From: Akkermansia sp.
GTDB lineage: Bacteria > Verrucomicrobiota > Verrucomicrobiia > Verrucomicrobiales > Akkermansiaceae
Assembly (NCBI GenBank): GCA_017517805.1
Contig: JAFWYD010000008.1
Span: 115,913-179,912 of the forward strand
Direction of reading: 5' to 3'
DNA length: 64,000 bases
Shown: piece after piece, positions 1 to 8,528 of the stretch
How positions within the stretch are numbered: the stretch's first letter is position 1
Layout of the letters: every line of letters starts with the position of its first letter
Program-made: the position numbers and the translations under genes
The notes under the pieces: model-generated
Seen by the model: the letters and a program-made list of their open reading frames with translations, nothing else
Database searches by the model: none
What the model was told of the DNA's origin: nothing

Positions 1-2564
1 CCTTCTTCGGGGGCTTCAACCCGATACCCCGGCAGGAGCAGACCCCGCGTGCGCGGTCTCACGCCAAGCTGGATGGTGCCATCGCTCATCTTGAAGACGC
101 TGTGGCACATGCTCATGGAGATGACATTGCCCATGGGGGTACACAGGCAGGGGCGCCAGCGCATATTGGGCGTGGATATGGCCGGGGAACCGCTGAAATC
201 GTAGAATGGAATCTGCCGCGGCGGTACCGTGGTGAGCAGGATGCGGCGCATGTGGGCTCCACCCACTATCTGTGAGATGGTGGAGTCGAGCGTCTCCTGC
301 GGGTTCTCAATCAGATGCACCGGGGTGCGGGTGATGAGCGGCCAGAGCACGGCCAGCACGAGTTCCTGCGGCTCTCCGTGGCCCACGGTGGTGAGCAGGT
401 GGTGGCGGCCTTCCTTCAGCGCGTTTACACGGCGCACCTGGCAGGTGTTGAGCCATGAGCGGTGGAAGGCCAGGCGGTCTTCCGTGCCATCGATGAGGAG
501 CTGCAGCCACTTGCGGGCCAGCGGGGGGAATTGCTCATCGGCCTGGCGGCTGATGAGGGCTGCTGCAATCTGAATGGCGGTCAGATGGCCGCCGGGGAAG
601 AAGACGGTCGCTTTCTTGCCGCGCTCTTCCAGCATGCGGATGAGCCCTTCGCGGCTGATATCATCGGAGGTTTCAAGGCAGGTTGCCGATAGCTCGCGGA
701 AGGCGCGCAGCACGGACCGGCTGCTGAAGGTATCGGGGTTGAGCGGGGCTCCGAAGGCGACGGTGAAGTTGTAGTTGAGCGTCTTCGGGAGCTTCGTGAA
801 GAAGCGGTTGCGCGAGAAGGAGAAGATGCTGCCCCACAGGCCGTCCATGTAGACCGGGATGATGGGTGCCTTTGCCCGGCGGGCTATCATTTCCATGCCG
901 CGGCGGATGGGGGTCAGGCAGCCGGTGCGGGTGAGCTGACCTTCCGGGAAGATGCAGATGATATCGCCATTTTCGATGGCGCGCGCGGCTTTGATGATGG
1001 TTTCGCGCGGGTTGCGCGAGGAAATGGGCAGCGAGTTGAACAACTCCAGCACCCAGCCCAGCAGGCGCATGGCCATGAATTCCTCTGCCACGATGAAACG
1101 CACCGGCCGCGGACAGACCATGGTGATGAAGAGCGCATCGGCATAGGTGACGTGGTTCACCACCAGAAGGGCTCCCCCGCGCATGGGCAGGCGGTCCAGG
1201 TTGATGGTGCGGGGCCGGTATACCAGCTGCAGGAACCAGATGCCGATCATGCGGATGAAATCCTGAGGGATGAGGCGCAGTGAGCAGATGAGGATGAAGA
1301 AGCTCAGCAGGAAGAGCACGAAGAATTGCTGCTGCGGGCTTGCGCCGAAAATTTCGTACATCGCCCACATCAGCACCACGGCCAGCAGGCCCATGAGGTT
1401 GTCGATAAGGTTGCCAGCGGCGATGATGTTGCCGCGGTTGCCGGGGTCGCAGTTATCTTGCAGGAAGGCATTGAGCGGCACCAGGTACGCCGCACCGAAG
1501 GCTCCGGTCAGGGCCAGCAGGATGTTGCTGGTGTAGGTGTTTACCTCGAAAATGGTAAGCAGCAGCGTGCAGATGGTGATGCCGATGGCTCCGAAGGGTA
1601 TGAGCCCCAGCTCGTTCTTTCCCTTGCAGAGCTGAGAGGCTACGCCGCCGCCCAGCACTACGCCGCCGGTCATCCACGCCATCAGGATACCGCATTGCAG
1701 CGAGAAGTCCACATTCGGGTCGGCGGCCTGCATCCCCTTGGCTATCTGGATGAGAATGAGGAATAGTGAACCTGCCAGACACCAGAAATAGGCGATGCCC
1801 AGCTCGCTGAGGCGCAGCAGACGGTTCTGCCACAGGTACTTGATTTGCCCGAAGTGCTCGTAGAACAGGCTCCAGCGGAAGGGGGCCGCCTGCTTGGCGG
1901 CATAGCGCGGCACCAGGAACGATGCGGCACACACCAGGCAGGCCAGCGAGACGAAGACCCAGGTGGGCAGGATGACGGAATCCCACCCGGCAAGTTCTTC
2001 GGCGTTGTAGCTGGGCGAGTTCTGCGCTTCGTATGCCCCCAGTAGGTACGAGAACCAGAAGAAGACCCCGATCTGCGCTACCAGTAGCACAAAGACCAGG
2101 CTCATCTCGATGATGCCCGAACCGAAACCGATGTAGCGCGACCCCAGCAGGTCTTTCACAATGCCCTTCTTCGCCGGTGATAGAATCGTAGCCTGGGTCG
2201 CAAATACTGCAAACCACAGAATGGCGGCGTACATGTCGTGCTGGTAGAAGCAGAACAGCATGCACGACATCACGAATATCTGCACCACGCTCATGACCTG
2301 GATAATGCGTGTCTTGCAGAAACAGTCTGCCAGCCAGCCGACCAGCGGGGAGAACAGAATGTACGGCAATACGAAAATGGCACCCAGAATGTATTCCAGC
2401 GTGCTGCCATCTGCCCCCCAGAGCCATACGCCCAACGGGATCAACAAAAACTGCACAGCCTTTTCGTTAAAGGCATTCTGAGCCTGCACGGCCACGAGCG
2501 TCCAGAACCCGGCCCATTCCTTGCGGGTTGGCTCTTTGTAAAAATCCTCTTCTTCGTCAGCCAT
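1..2564 (-). CDS. MFS transporter / 1-acylglycerol-phosphate acyltransferase fusion, partial
   Basis: The gene starts at the ATG at 2564 (MADEEEDFYKEPTRKEW) and stays open to the left edge, so 854 residues are visible without a stop. Residues 1 to about 430 are a polytopic MFS-type domain resembling LplT lysophospholipid flippases. A PlsC-type acyltransferase domain follows: the catalytic HX4D motif is NHVTYAD near residue 468 and the glycine-rich substrate motif FPEGQ lies near 538. From about 650 the chain resembles the start of an AMP-binding acyl-ACP synthetase (LLPGYRVE), but no ATP-binding loop is visible before the edge. The order matches the LplT-Aas fusion architecture, so a role in lysophospholipid uptake and re-acylation at the inner membrane is likely. 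The family assignment is firm for the first two domains and tentative for the third. Confidence 0.85.
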   Translation of the reverse strand, partial: MADEEEDFYKEPTRKEWAGFWTLVAVQAQNAFNEKAVQFLLIPLGVWLWGADGSTLEYILGAIFVLPYILFSPLVGWLADCFCKTRIIQVMSVVQIFVMSCMLFCFYQHDMYAAILWFAVFATQATILSPAKKGIVKDLLGSRYIGFGSGIIEMSLVFVLLVAQIGVFFWFSYLLGAYEAQNSPSYNAEELAGWDSVILPTWVFVSLACLVCAASFLVPRYAAKQAAPFRWSLFYEHFGQIKYLWQNRLLRLSELGIAYFWCLAGSLFLILIQIAKGMQAADPNVDFSLQCGILMAWMTGGVVLGGGVASQLCKGKNELGLIPFGAIGITICTLLLTIFEVNTYTSNILLALTGAFGAAYLVPLNAFLQDNCDPGNRGNIIAAGNLIDNLMGLLAVVLMWAMYEIFGASPQQQFFVLFLLSFFILICSLRLIPQDFIRMIGIWFLQLVYRPRTINLDRLPMRGGALLVVNHVTYADALFITMVCPRPVRFIVAEEFMAMRLLGWVLELFNSLPISSRNPRETIIKAARAIENGDIICIFPEGQLTRTGCLTPIRRGMEMIARRAKAPIIPVYMDGLWGSIFSFSRNRFFTKLPKTLNYNFTVAFGAPLNPDTFSSRSVLRAFRELSATCLETSDDISREGLIRMLEERGKKATVFFPGGHLTAIQIAAALISRQADEQFPPLARKWLQLLIDGTEDRLAFHRSWLNTCQVRRVNALKEGRHHLLTTVGHGEPQELVLAVLWPLITRTPVHLIENPQETLDSTISQIVGGAHMRRILLTTVPPRQIPFYDFSGSPAISTPNMRWRPCLCTPMGNVISMSMCHSVFKMSDGTIQLGVRPRTRGLLLPGYRVEAPEE

Positions 2565-2625
2565 AAGATGAGAGTTCCAGCTCTATTATCTCACAAAACA
2601 GGCATTTAGCAAGCATAAAGCCTGC

Positions 2626-2658
2626 AAAAAAGCAGGAAACGCGATTGGCGTTTCCTGC
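2626..2658 (-). terminator. Rho-independent terminator
   Basis: A perfect 11-bp stem (GCAGGAAACGC, 2632-2642, pairing with 2648-2658) with a 5-nt loop is followed on the minus strand by six T residues. It lies just past the stop of the small secreted protein gene at 2681. Confidence 0.9.
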
Positions 2659-2680
2659 TGGAGAAAGCTTGTGAGGAAAA

Positions 2681-3013
2681 TCAGTAGCGGATGCGGAGGT
2701 CTCTGGGCTTGCGGGGAGCCTCAGGGGTACGCTCGCAGGGGGGCAGCATGGTGTTCAACTGGCGGTGCTGAATGGTCTTCTTCATGCCCTCATCGTTCTT
2801 GCGGGTGATTTTCTTGGCTTCCTTGATGGCCTTGGCGCGATCCTTTTCGGCGCGGGCTACGGCTTTGTTGTAGCGGTCGATACTGGCTTTCTGGCGCTCG
2901 GTGGCAATGTTCTTGAGGGCATCTTCAGAAAGGTCCTGCGCATTGATGGCCGGGGCTGCCTGCACGCCGACTGCGGTCAGAACAAGGAGAGTGAGGAGGG
3001 GAAGAGTTTTCAT
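2681..3013 (-). CDS. Small secreted protein, charged helical
   Basis: This 110-residue protein begins MKTLPLLTLLVLTAVGVQA, a clear Sec signal peptide with probable cleavage after ALA/VQA-type residues. The open frame extends upstream, but only the ATG at 3013 gives a signal peptide. The mature part is rich in Lys, Arg, Asp and Glu and looks like one long helix (about residues 35-90), ending in a basic Pro/Arg tail with one Cys. It belongs to no family I recognise. It has its own strong terminator and lies between mutS and the MFS/acyltransferase gene. A periplasmic or envelope-associated role is inferred only from the signal peptide. Confidence 0.75.
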   Translation of the reverse strand: MKTLPLLTLLVLTAVGVQAAPAINAQDLSEDALKNIATERQKASIDRYNKAVARAEKDRAKAIKEAKKITRKNDEGMKKTIQHRQLNTMLPPCERTPEAPRKPRDLRIRY

Positions 3014-3110
3014 ACGTTGGTTCGATAACAATTCAAGTATATGCCAGCCTACCTGTAAGTCAAGCTCATTTTTGATTTTCTGGTCACATTTTTTTGTGCT
3101 GGTGGCGGGT

Positions 3111-5621
3111 TCAGATGCCGTCATCGAGCATGCTGAACATGTCCATCTGTGCCACATCGGCTTCTTCTGCGCAGGGCATGCCATGCTCCTGGGCGCGTTT
3201 GCGGCGGGCAGATTTGGGTTCGCGGGCACCGGCGCTCATTTCCAGGTGGGTGAGGATTTGCTTGGCGCGGCTGATGATGGGGGCTGGCAGGCCGGCGAGG
3301 CGGGCTACCTGGATGCCGTATGATTTATCTGCCGGGCCGGGGAGCACCTTGCGCAGGAAGACGATTTCGTCTTTCCACTCGCGCACTTCGACATGCCAGT
3401 TGCTCACGGCGGGGTGGGTGTGCTCCAGGTCGACCATCTCGTGGTAATGGGTGGCGAAGAGGGTGCGGGCACCGAGGATATCGTGCAGGTGCTCGGCCAC
3501 GGCCCAGGCGATGGAAAGACCGTCGAAGGTGGCGGTGCCGCGGCCAATTTCATCGAGAATGACCAGGGAACGCTCGGTTGCGTTGTTGAGGATGAGGGCT
3601 GTCTCGCTCATTTCCACCATGAAGGTGGATTGGCCGCGGGCGATATCATCGCTGGCTCCTACGCGGCAGAAAATGCGGTCCACGAGGCCGATGCGGGCTG
3701 AATCTGCCGGCACGTAGGAGCCAATCTGCGCCATGAGGGTGATGAGGGCCACCTGGCGGATGTAGGTGCTCTTGCCGGCCATGTTCGGGCCGGTGAGGAT
3801 GAGGACACGCTGGGTATCAGCCACGATTTCGGTATCGTTGGGTACGAAGGCAGAATCGGTCTGCACTTGTTCGATGACCGGGTGCCGGCCATTGACGATG
3901 TGCAGGTCGCGGCTCATATCCAGGCAGGGGCGGCAGTACTGGTAGCGCTGGGCGGTTTCAGCCAGCGAGAGCAGCACATCGACCTCTGCCAGCGCTTCGG
4001 AGGTGCTCTGGATGCGGTCGATATACTGGCCGACCTGTTCGCGCAGGTGGCAGAAGAGCTCGTATTCGAGCTGGCGGGCGCGTTCATCTGCCCCCAGGAT
4101 GGTGCCTTCCATCTTTTTGAGCTCATCGGTCACGAAGCGCTCGGCATTGGCCAGGGTCTGCTTGCGCACGTAGCGGTCAGTCGGAACTTTGGAGAAATTG
4201 GCCTTGGTGACTTCGATGTAGTAGCCGAAGACGTTGTTGTAGCGGATTTTGAGGGAATCGATACCGGTGGCGGCGCGTTCGCGGGCCTCGAGGTCGGCCA
4301 GCCAGTCCTTGCCTTCGCGCGAAGCGGCGCGCAGTTCATCGAGGCGGGCATCGTAGCCATCGCGTATCATGCCGCCTTCCTTGATGGTGACCGGTGGTTC
4401 CTCGACCACGGCGCTGGTGAGCAGGGCGGTGAGTTCTTCGAAATTGCCCAGGCGGGCGAGCAGGGGGGTGAATTGTTTTTCATGCTGCTGCAGGGCTTCC
4501 AGATCGGCCACAATGGCGGGCAGGTGCTCCAGCGAGGTGCCCAGGGCCAGCAGGTCGCGGGCGTTGCCTGCTCCCTGCGAGAGACGCGAAACGAGGCGTT
4601 CGGTATCGCGCACGCCCTTGAATGAGTTGCGCAGCTCCGACATGAGGAAGGGCTCTTTCAGGAACCCGGCAATGAGGTTCTGGCGGCGCAGCAGCTCCTG
4701 CATGCAGCAGGTGGGGTGCAGAATCCAGTCGCGCAGCTTGCGGGCTCCCATGGGGGTGCTGGTGCGGTCGAGGGTACCCAGCAGGGTGTTCTTGTGACCA
4801 CCTCGGGCTTCTACCAGGTCCAGGTTCCGGCGGCTGGCGGTATCAATCATCACCGCGTTTTCGGTGGAGCGCAGCGAGAGGGTGCGCAGGTGGTCGGTCT
4901 GGCGGCGCAGCTGGTGTTTCAGGTAGTGGAGGATGGCGGTGGCGGCCCCGAGCGAGGGCCCCAGGTGCGCGCAGCCGAAGCCTTCCAGCGAGTGGACGCG
5001 GAAATGCGATTTGAGGAAGGTATCGGCCAGGCCGGGTAGGAAGGTGTAGCCATCGTACAGCAGGCTCACCGGCAGCCCCGGAAAATCCTCTGCCTGTTCC
5101 TGGCTGATGAGCAGCTCGCGCGGGTGGATGCGGGCCACTTCCTCGGCCACGGCTTCGAGGCTGGGATAATCTGCCACGGTGAATTCGCCGGTGGTGTGGT
5201 CAGCGCAGGCAAGCCCCCAGGTGGTTTTCTCGTGGTAGCAGGCGGCGATGTAGTTGTGCTCGCCGGCATCCAGCAGGCTCATATCGGCCAGTGTGCCGGC
5301 TGAGATGATGCGGGTGATTTCGCGCGGTACCAGCTTGCCCGGCACCGGGGTGGCCATCTGCTCTGCAATGGCGATGCGCTTGCCCAGCTTTACCGCCTGG
5401 CCGATGTAGCCTTCGGCTGCGTGGTAGGGTACGCCGCACATGGGAATCGTCTGCCGCTTGGTGAGGGTGAGACCCAGCGCGGCAGAGCATTCCACTGCGT
5501 CTTCGAAGAACATTTCGTAGAAATCCCCCAGGCGGAAAAAGAGCCACACGTCCCCCGGCAGTGACTGCTTCATGCGCAGGTACTGATCCATCATGGGGCT
5601 GAGTGCGGGCTTTTCTGCCAT
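3111..5621 (-). CDS. mutS: DNA mismatch repair protein MutS
   Basis: This ATPase recognises mismatches and starts mismatch repair. The mismatch-reading motif FYE is at residues 34-36 (GDFYEMF), the Walker A motif GPNMAGKST at about 611-619 and the Walker B/signature region LVILDEIGRGTATFDG near 685. The length of 836 residues is normal for MutS. The frame also has an ATG at 5636, but that codon lies only 2 nt after the -10 box TAGAAT (5639-5644), so it would sit upstream of the transcription start. The ATG at 5621 (MAEKPALSPM) is therefore preferred. The gene is monocistronic in appearance. Confidence 0.97.
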   Translation of the reverse strand: MAEKPALSPMMDQYLRMKQSLPGDVWLFFRLGDFYEMFFEDAVECSAALGLTLTKRQTIPMCGVPYHAAEGYIGQAVKLGKRIAIAEQMATPVPGKLVPREITRIISAGTLADMSLLDAGEHNYIAACYHEKTTWGLACADHTTGEFTVADYPSLEAVAEEVARIHPRELLISQEQAEDFPGLPVSLLYDGYTFLPGLADTFLKSHFRVHSLEGFGCAHLGPSLGAATAILHYLKHQLRRQTDHLRTLSLRSTENAVMIDTASRRNLDLVEARGGHKNTLLGTLDRTSTPMGARKLRDWILHPTCCMQELLRRQNLIAGFLKEPFLMSELRNSFKGVRDTERLVSRLSQGAGNARDLLALGTSLEHLPAIVADLEALQQHEKQFTPLLARLGNFEELTALLTSAVVEEPPVTIKEGGMIRDGYDARLDELRAASREGKDWLADLEARERAATGIDSLKIRYNNVFGYYIEVTKANFSKVPTDRYVRKQTLANAERFVTDELKKMEGTILGADERARQLEYELFCHLREQVGQYIDRIQSTSEALAEVDVLLSLAETAQRYQYCRPCLDMSRDLHIVNGRHPVIEQVQTDSAFVPNDTEIVADTQRVLILTGPNMAGKSTYIRQVALITLMAQIGSYVPADSARIGLVDRIFCRVGASDDIARGQSTFMVEMSETALILNNATERSLVILDEIGRGTATFDGLSIAWAVAEHLHDILGARTLFATHYHEMVDLEHTHPAVSNWHVEVREWKDEIVFLRKVLPGPADKSYGIQVARLAGLPAPIISRAKQILTHLEMSAGAREPKSARRKRAQEHGMPCAEEADVAQMDMFSMLDDGI

Positions 5622-5638
5622 AGTTTTCTGCGGCATTC

Positions 5639-5668
5639 ATTCTAACCCACTCCGGGGGGCGATAGCAA
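5639..5668 (-). promoter_or_regulatory. mutS promoter
   Basis: A TTGCTA -35 box (5663-5668) and a TAGAAT -10 box (5639-5644) are separated by 18 bp, preceded by AAAAGAC. The predicted start is about 10 nt before the ATG at 5621, leaving a very short leader. Confidence 0.6.
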
Positions 5669-5716
5669 GTCTTTTGAATGTCGTATCCGGTGCAAAATGA
5701 TACGTGGGGGGATATG

Positions 5717-5745
5717 AAGATACCCGGGGTAGTCCCGGGTATCTT
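5717..5745. terminator. Strong hairpin between mutS and GT6 gene
   Basis: A perfect 12-bp stem (AAGATACCCGGG, 5717-5728, pairing with 5734-5745) with a 5-nt loop lies just past the stop of the GT6 gene. There is no clean T-run on the minus strand, so termination is likely but not certain. Confidence 0.5.
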
Positions 5746-5770
5746 TGGAAAATCATGCGTGGTGGTTGGT

Positions 5771-6628
5771 TCAGCCCAGGAGGCACCAGGCGGTGCAGGC
5801 TGCGGCGATGAGCACGAGAGCCGCCAGAATCCAGCCGTAGGGCGGGCGCGATGGGGGAGGCGGTGGTTGCTTGATGTCGGTCTTGCCGCGCAGCCAGTCT
5901 TCACCGCCGTAATAGATTTTCTGGCGCGTGCCGGCGATGACTTTGTGGCGGTTGTACCACTTGTAGTCCTGCTGCAGCCACACATAGGTCGGCGGCAGGA
6001 CCTTGATATGCCGGTTGAGCAGGTAGGCATTGAGGTGTGATTCGTCGTGCCAGAGAGCGATGATGTCGTTTTTCAAATCCTCATCCGTGGCCTGCATGAT
6101 GGATTCGCACATGGCCTTGAAGGCTGCTACAGTACCGCCATTGAAGCCACCAGCGTAGTAATGGGAACCCTGGCCGTAGGGGATATAGGCCTTCGAAGCC
6201 GGGTTGCGGTCGTAGGTGTAGCGGTCCGGCTTGCGGCGCACAGACTGCCGGTGCTCAGCCGCGACGAGGTATTCATGCTCAGCCCCTGGCAGGATGGAGG
6301 AGTCGATGGTTTTGTAGAAGATGTAGGTGGAGTTGATAAAGAAGATGTAATCGCAGTCTTTCCACTCCTCATAGTGTTTCATGAAGAGGTGGTAGCGCAT
6401 CAGGGTCATAAAGGGCCAGGGCTGGTGCTCAATCTCGTGGTAGCTCAGCTCGATACCCTCCGGCAGTCCCTGCCGGAAAAACGCCTCGCCTGCATCGGAG
6501 AAAAGATAAATCTTCCGCTGCGTGCCTGGCAGGAATTTTTCTGCAAAACTCTCGATGAACTCAGGCCAGAATACGGTGTACCGGCCTGTTACAATGTAGA
6601 AGATGCCAATTTTCAGGGGGGCGCTCAT
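5771..6628 (-). CDS. Glycosyltransferase family 6 (ABO blood-group-type alpha-1,3-Gal/GalNAc transferase) with C-terminal TM
   Basis: This 285-residue protein matches family GT6, the family of mammalian ABO transferases. YYAGGFNGG (157-165) and WHDESHLN (193-200) are its signature blocks. The metal-binding DXD of animal enzymes is replaced by N99-S-T101 in FFINSTYIF; bacterial members usually have NXN at this place. Expected activity is retaining alpha-1,3 transfer of Gal or GalNAc to a surface glycan. A proline run at 255-259 leads to a single hydrophobic helix at 266-284, which would anchor the enzyme by its C-terminus. The ATG at 6628 is chosen because the upstream alternative (6685) would overlap the GT2 gene. 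It is the last gene of the 10.6-5.8 kb operon. Donor specificity is not readable. Confidence 0.88.
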   Translation of the reverse strand: MSAPLKIGIFYIVTGRYTVFWPEFIESFAEKFLPGTQRKIYLFSDAGEAFFRQGLPEGIELSYHEIEHQPWPFMTLMRYHLFMKHYEEWKDCDYIFFINSTYIFYKTIDSSILPGAEHEYLVAAEHRQSVRRKPDRYTYDRNPASKAYIPYGQGSHYYAGGFNGGTVAAFKAMCESIMQATDEDLKNDIIALWHDESHLNAYLLNRHIKVLPPTYVWLQQDYKWYNRHKVIAGTRQKIYYGGEDWLRGKTDIKQPPPPPSRPPYGWILAALVLIAAACTAWCLLG

Positions 6629-6650
6629 ACGTATCAATTTTTGTGATGGG

Positions 6651-7505
6651 TTAACGGGGCGTGCGCATCTTGTGCTTGACGACAAAGAGCGGAATACCCA
6701 GAAGCTTGATGGTTTTTCTGGTGCCTGCCACTTTGACGGTGAGGAGGGGAATCAGATTGAACAATCGCCAGGAATAGGTGTGCTCGCATTCGGAGAGATA
6801 GGCCTGGCTGAGCTCCGGGTACTTGGTCTGAGCCCAGCAGACCATGCGCTGGTGCGCATTGCTCATCTTGGTTGATTGCTGCTTGCTGGTGTTGGTTTCG
6901 TGCAGGCGGTACCTGAAGAGCACCTCCGGCAGGTTGTGAAACTGCGTGTGCTCCATGAGTTTCAGCCACAGGCGGTAATCCTCTGCCGGGGAGTATTCTT
7001 CTTCGTAATGGATGCCGTGCTCCACCAGTACCGATTTGCGCAGCATTGAGGCCGGGTGCATGATGACGCATTCGTGGGTCATGGCCTTTTTGATGGCGTA
7101 GTCATTCTCCGGGAAGATGATGAGCCGCTTTTCGGGGAATACCTCGGCCCAGCTGCTGCATACTCCGGTTTCCGGGTGCGCATCCAGATACTGCACTTGT
7201 TTTTCCAGTCGCTCCGGCAGGGAAATATCATCGTGGTCAAAAACGGCCAGATACTCACCCCGGGCCAGTTCCAGCATCTTGTTGCGGCTCGGGGTAATCC
7301 CCATGTTCTGCTCGTTGCGCTCGTAGCGGATGCGGGGGTCGGAATATGAGGCAATGATTTCATCCAGATGCGTGTTGTCCGGAGAATCATTCAGAATGAG
7401 CAATTCGAAGTCCCGGAATGTCTGGTTGAGAATGCTCTCGATGGCTTCGCGCAGGTGGGGTTCCTGCGTGTTCCAGATGGGCATGAGAACGGATACTTTG
7501 GGCAT
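6651..7505 (-). CDS. Family 2 glycosyltransferase
   Basis: A 284-residue GT-A fold enzyme begins MPKVSVLMPIWN, the usual GT2 opening. The nucleotide/metal site is DHDD at 90-93, in the normal position. It should be an inverting transferase adding one sugar to a polysaccharide intermediate on the cytoplasmic face of the membrane. The C-terminus ends in a basic/hydrophobic peptide (KTIKLLGIPLF, then Lys/Arg) shared with other enzymes of this locus. It lies 22 bp upstream of the GT6 gene and 41 bp downstream of the RgpF-like gene, so co-transcription is expected. The donor sugar cannot be told. Confidence 0.9.
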   Translation of the reverse strand: MPKVSVLMPIWNTQEPHLREAIESILNQTFRDFELLILNDSPDNTHLDEIIASYSDPRIRYERNEQNMGITPSRNKMLELARGEYLAVFDHDDISLPERLEKQVQYLDAHPETGVCSSWAEVFPEKRLIIFPENDYAIKKAMTHECVIMHPASMLRKSVLVEHGIHYEEEYSPAEDYRLWLKLMEHTQFHNLPEVLFRYRLHETNTSKQQSTKMSNAHQRMVCWAQTKYPELSQAYLSECEHTYSWRLFNLIPLLTVKVAGTRKTIKLLGIPLFVVKHKMRTPR

Positions 7506-7546
7506 AGGAAATATGTGGTGGTGGGTGGGTGCGCCTCTGTCGGCGG

Positions 7547-8404
7547 TCAGTTTTTTCTGCCTTTCTTGTAATAAACAGGAATTTTCAGCAGTTTGATGAT
7601 GCAGCCTCCGTTCTTGTTTTCTTTCCGGAGGTAGATAAAGCGCCAGATGCGGTGGCAGATGTAGTAGAAAAGGTTCTGGAGATGGAGGGCGCGGCGCTCG
7701 GATTCCGGGGTGTAGACATCCCGGATATCATAGCCCTGGGCGGTGATGACCATGCCAAGAAAGCGCTCTACGGCGTGCGAAATGCTGAATTTGAGTTCCC
7801 GGTCGGGGATTTCGAATTCTTCATCAGCCAGCAGATTCCGGACTGGAAGCATGAGCTCTGCCCGGCACATGAACATCGTGCCGCAGATGTAGCGGCTGTT
7901 CTTTTCCTGCAGTCCGCAGCTGGCCAGCATCTGCCTGCTCCATTCCCACGCTTCGGGGGTAGCTGGCTCTGCATCATGTATCAGCACATGGTGCCCCACC
8001 ATACCAAGCGTCGGTGTGGTTTCAAATGCCGCGATGCATTTGGGCAGATTCTGCGGCTCGGCGTAGGAAAACAGGTAGTTGCGCCACCTGGCACCCGAGA
8101 CCAGCACCTTCTTCACAAAGGTCTGCTGCATGATGTTGCGCTTGGTGTGCAGCTTTGCAATGTAGCTGTACTGGCTCAAGTCGACGGCGTTGAGCACCCG
8201 GACAAATGGCCCTACATCAAATCCACGGTTCGGTACCGGCAGCACATGCTCGAAATCCTCCAGCGCCCGGGGCATTTCATCATTCCCCTCTACGTAGGTC
8301 ACCCAGATTTCGTGCGGGTATTCCCGGAATGAGGCCAGAATGCGCCGTATCTCGGGAAGCATCTCAATGTAAAATGCGTGCACGTGGATGAGAATGGGCT
8401 TCAT
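7547..8404 (-). CDS. RgpF-like rhamnan synthesis family protein
   Basis: This 285-residue protein has the hallmarks of the rhamnan-synthesis F family (Pfam RgpF): PNRGFDVGPF near residue 78 and KLHTKR near 105. RgpF proteins take part in assembling rhamnose-containing polysaccharides. That fits the complete dTDP-L-rhamnose gene set further upstream. No signal peptide or membrane helix is evident. The C-terminus (CIIKLLKIPVYYKKGRK) is another copy of the basic terminal motif seen in neighbouring enzymes. The gene is 124 bp downstream of the acyltransferase gene. Family identity is confident, exact reaction unknown. Confidence 0.82.
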   Translation of the reverse strand: MKPILIHVHAFYIEMLPEIRRILASFREYPHEIWVTYVEGNDEMPRALEDFEHVLPVPNRGFDVGPFVRVLNAVDLSQYSYIAKLHTKRNIMQQTFVKKVLVSGARWRNYLFSYAEPQNLPKCIAAFETTPTLGMVGHHVLIHDAEPATPEAWEWSRQMLASCGLQEKNSRYICGTMFMCRAELMLPVRNLLADEEFEIPDRELKFSISHAVERFLGMVITAQGYDIRDVYTPESERRALHLQNLFYYICHRIWRFIYLRKENKNGGCIIKLLKIPVYYKKGRKN

Positions 8405-8528
8405 CTTGGTCTGTCAGGTTGGTTGTTGTGCTTTATTTCTTATACCACCATTGATTCTGCGATGTCAATTTAATTTTCGGGGCGTTGCCTGTGCGGAGGA
8501 ATGCCACGGTGTACATCCGCTCGCGGGT

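Noticed and set aside
3014..3229. N-terminal extension of the small secreted protein
   Set aside because: It overlaps the 3' end of mutS and would bury the signal peptide.
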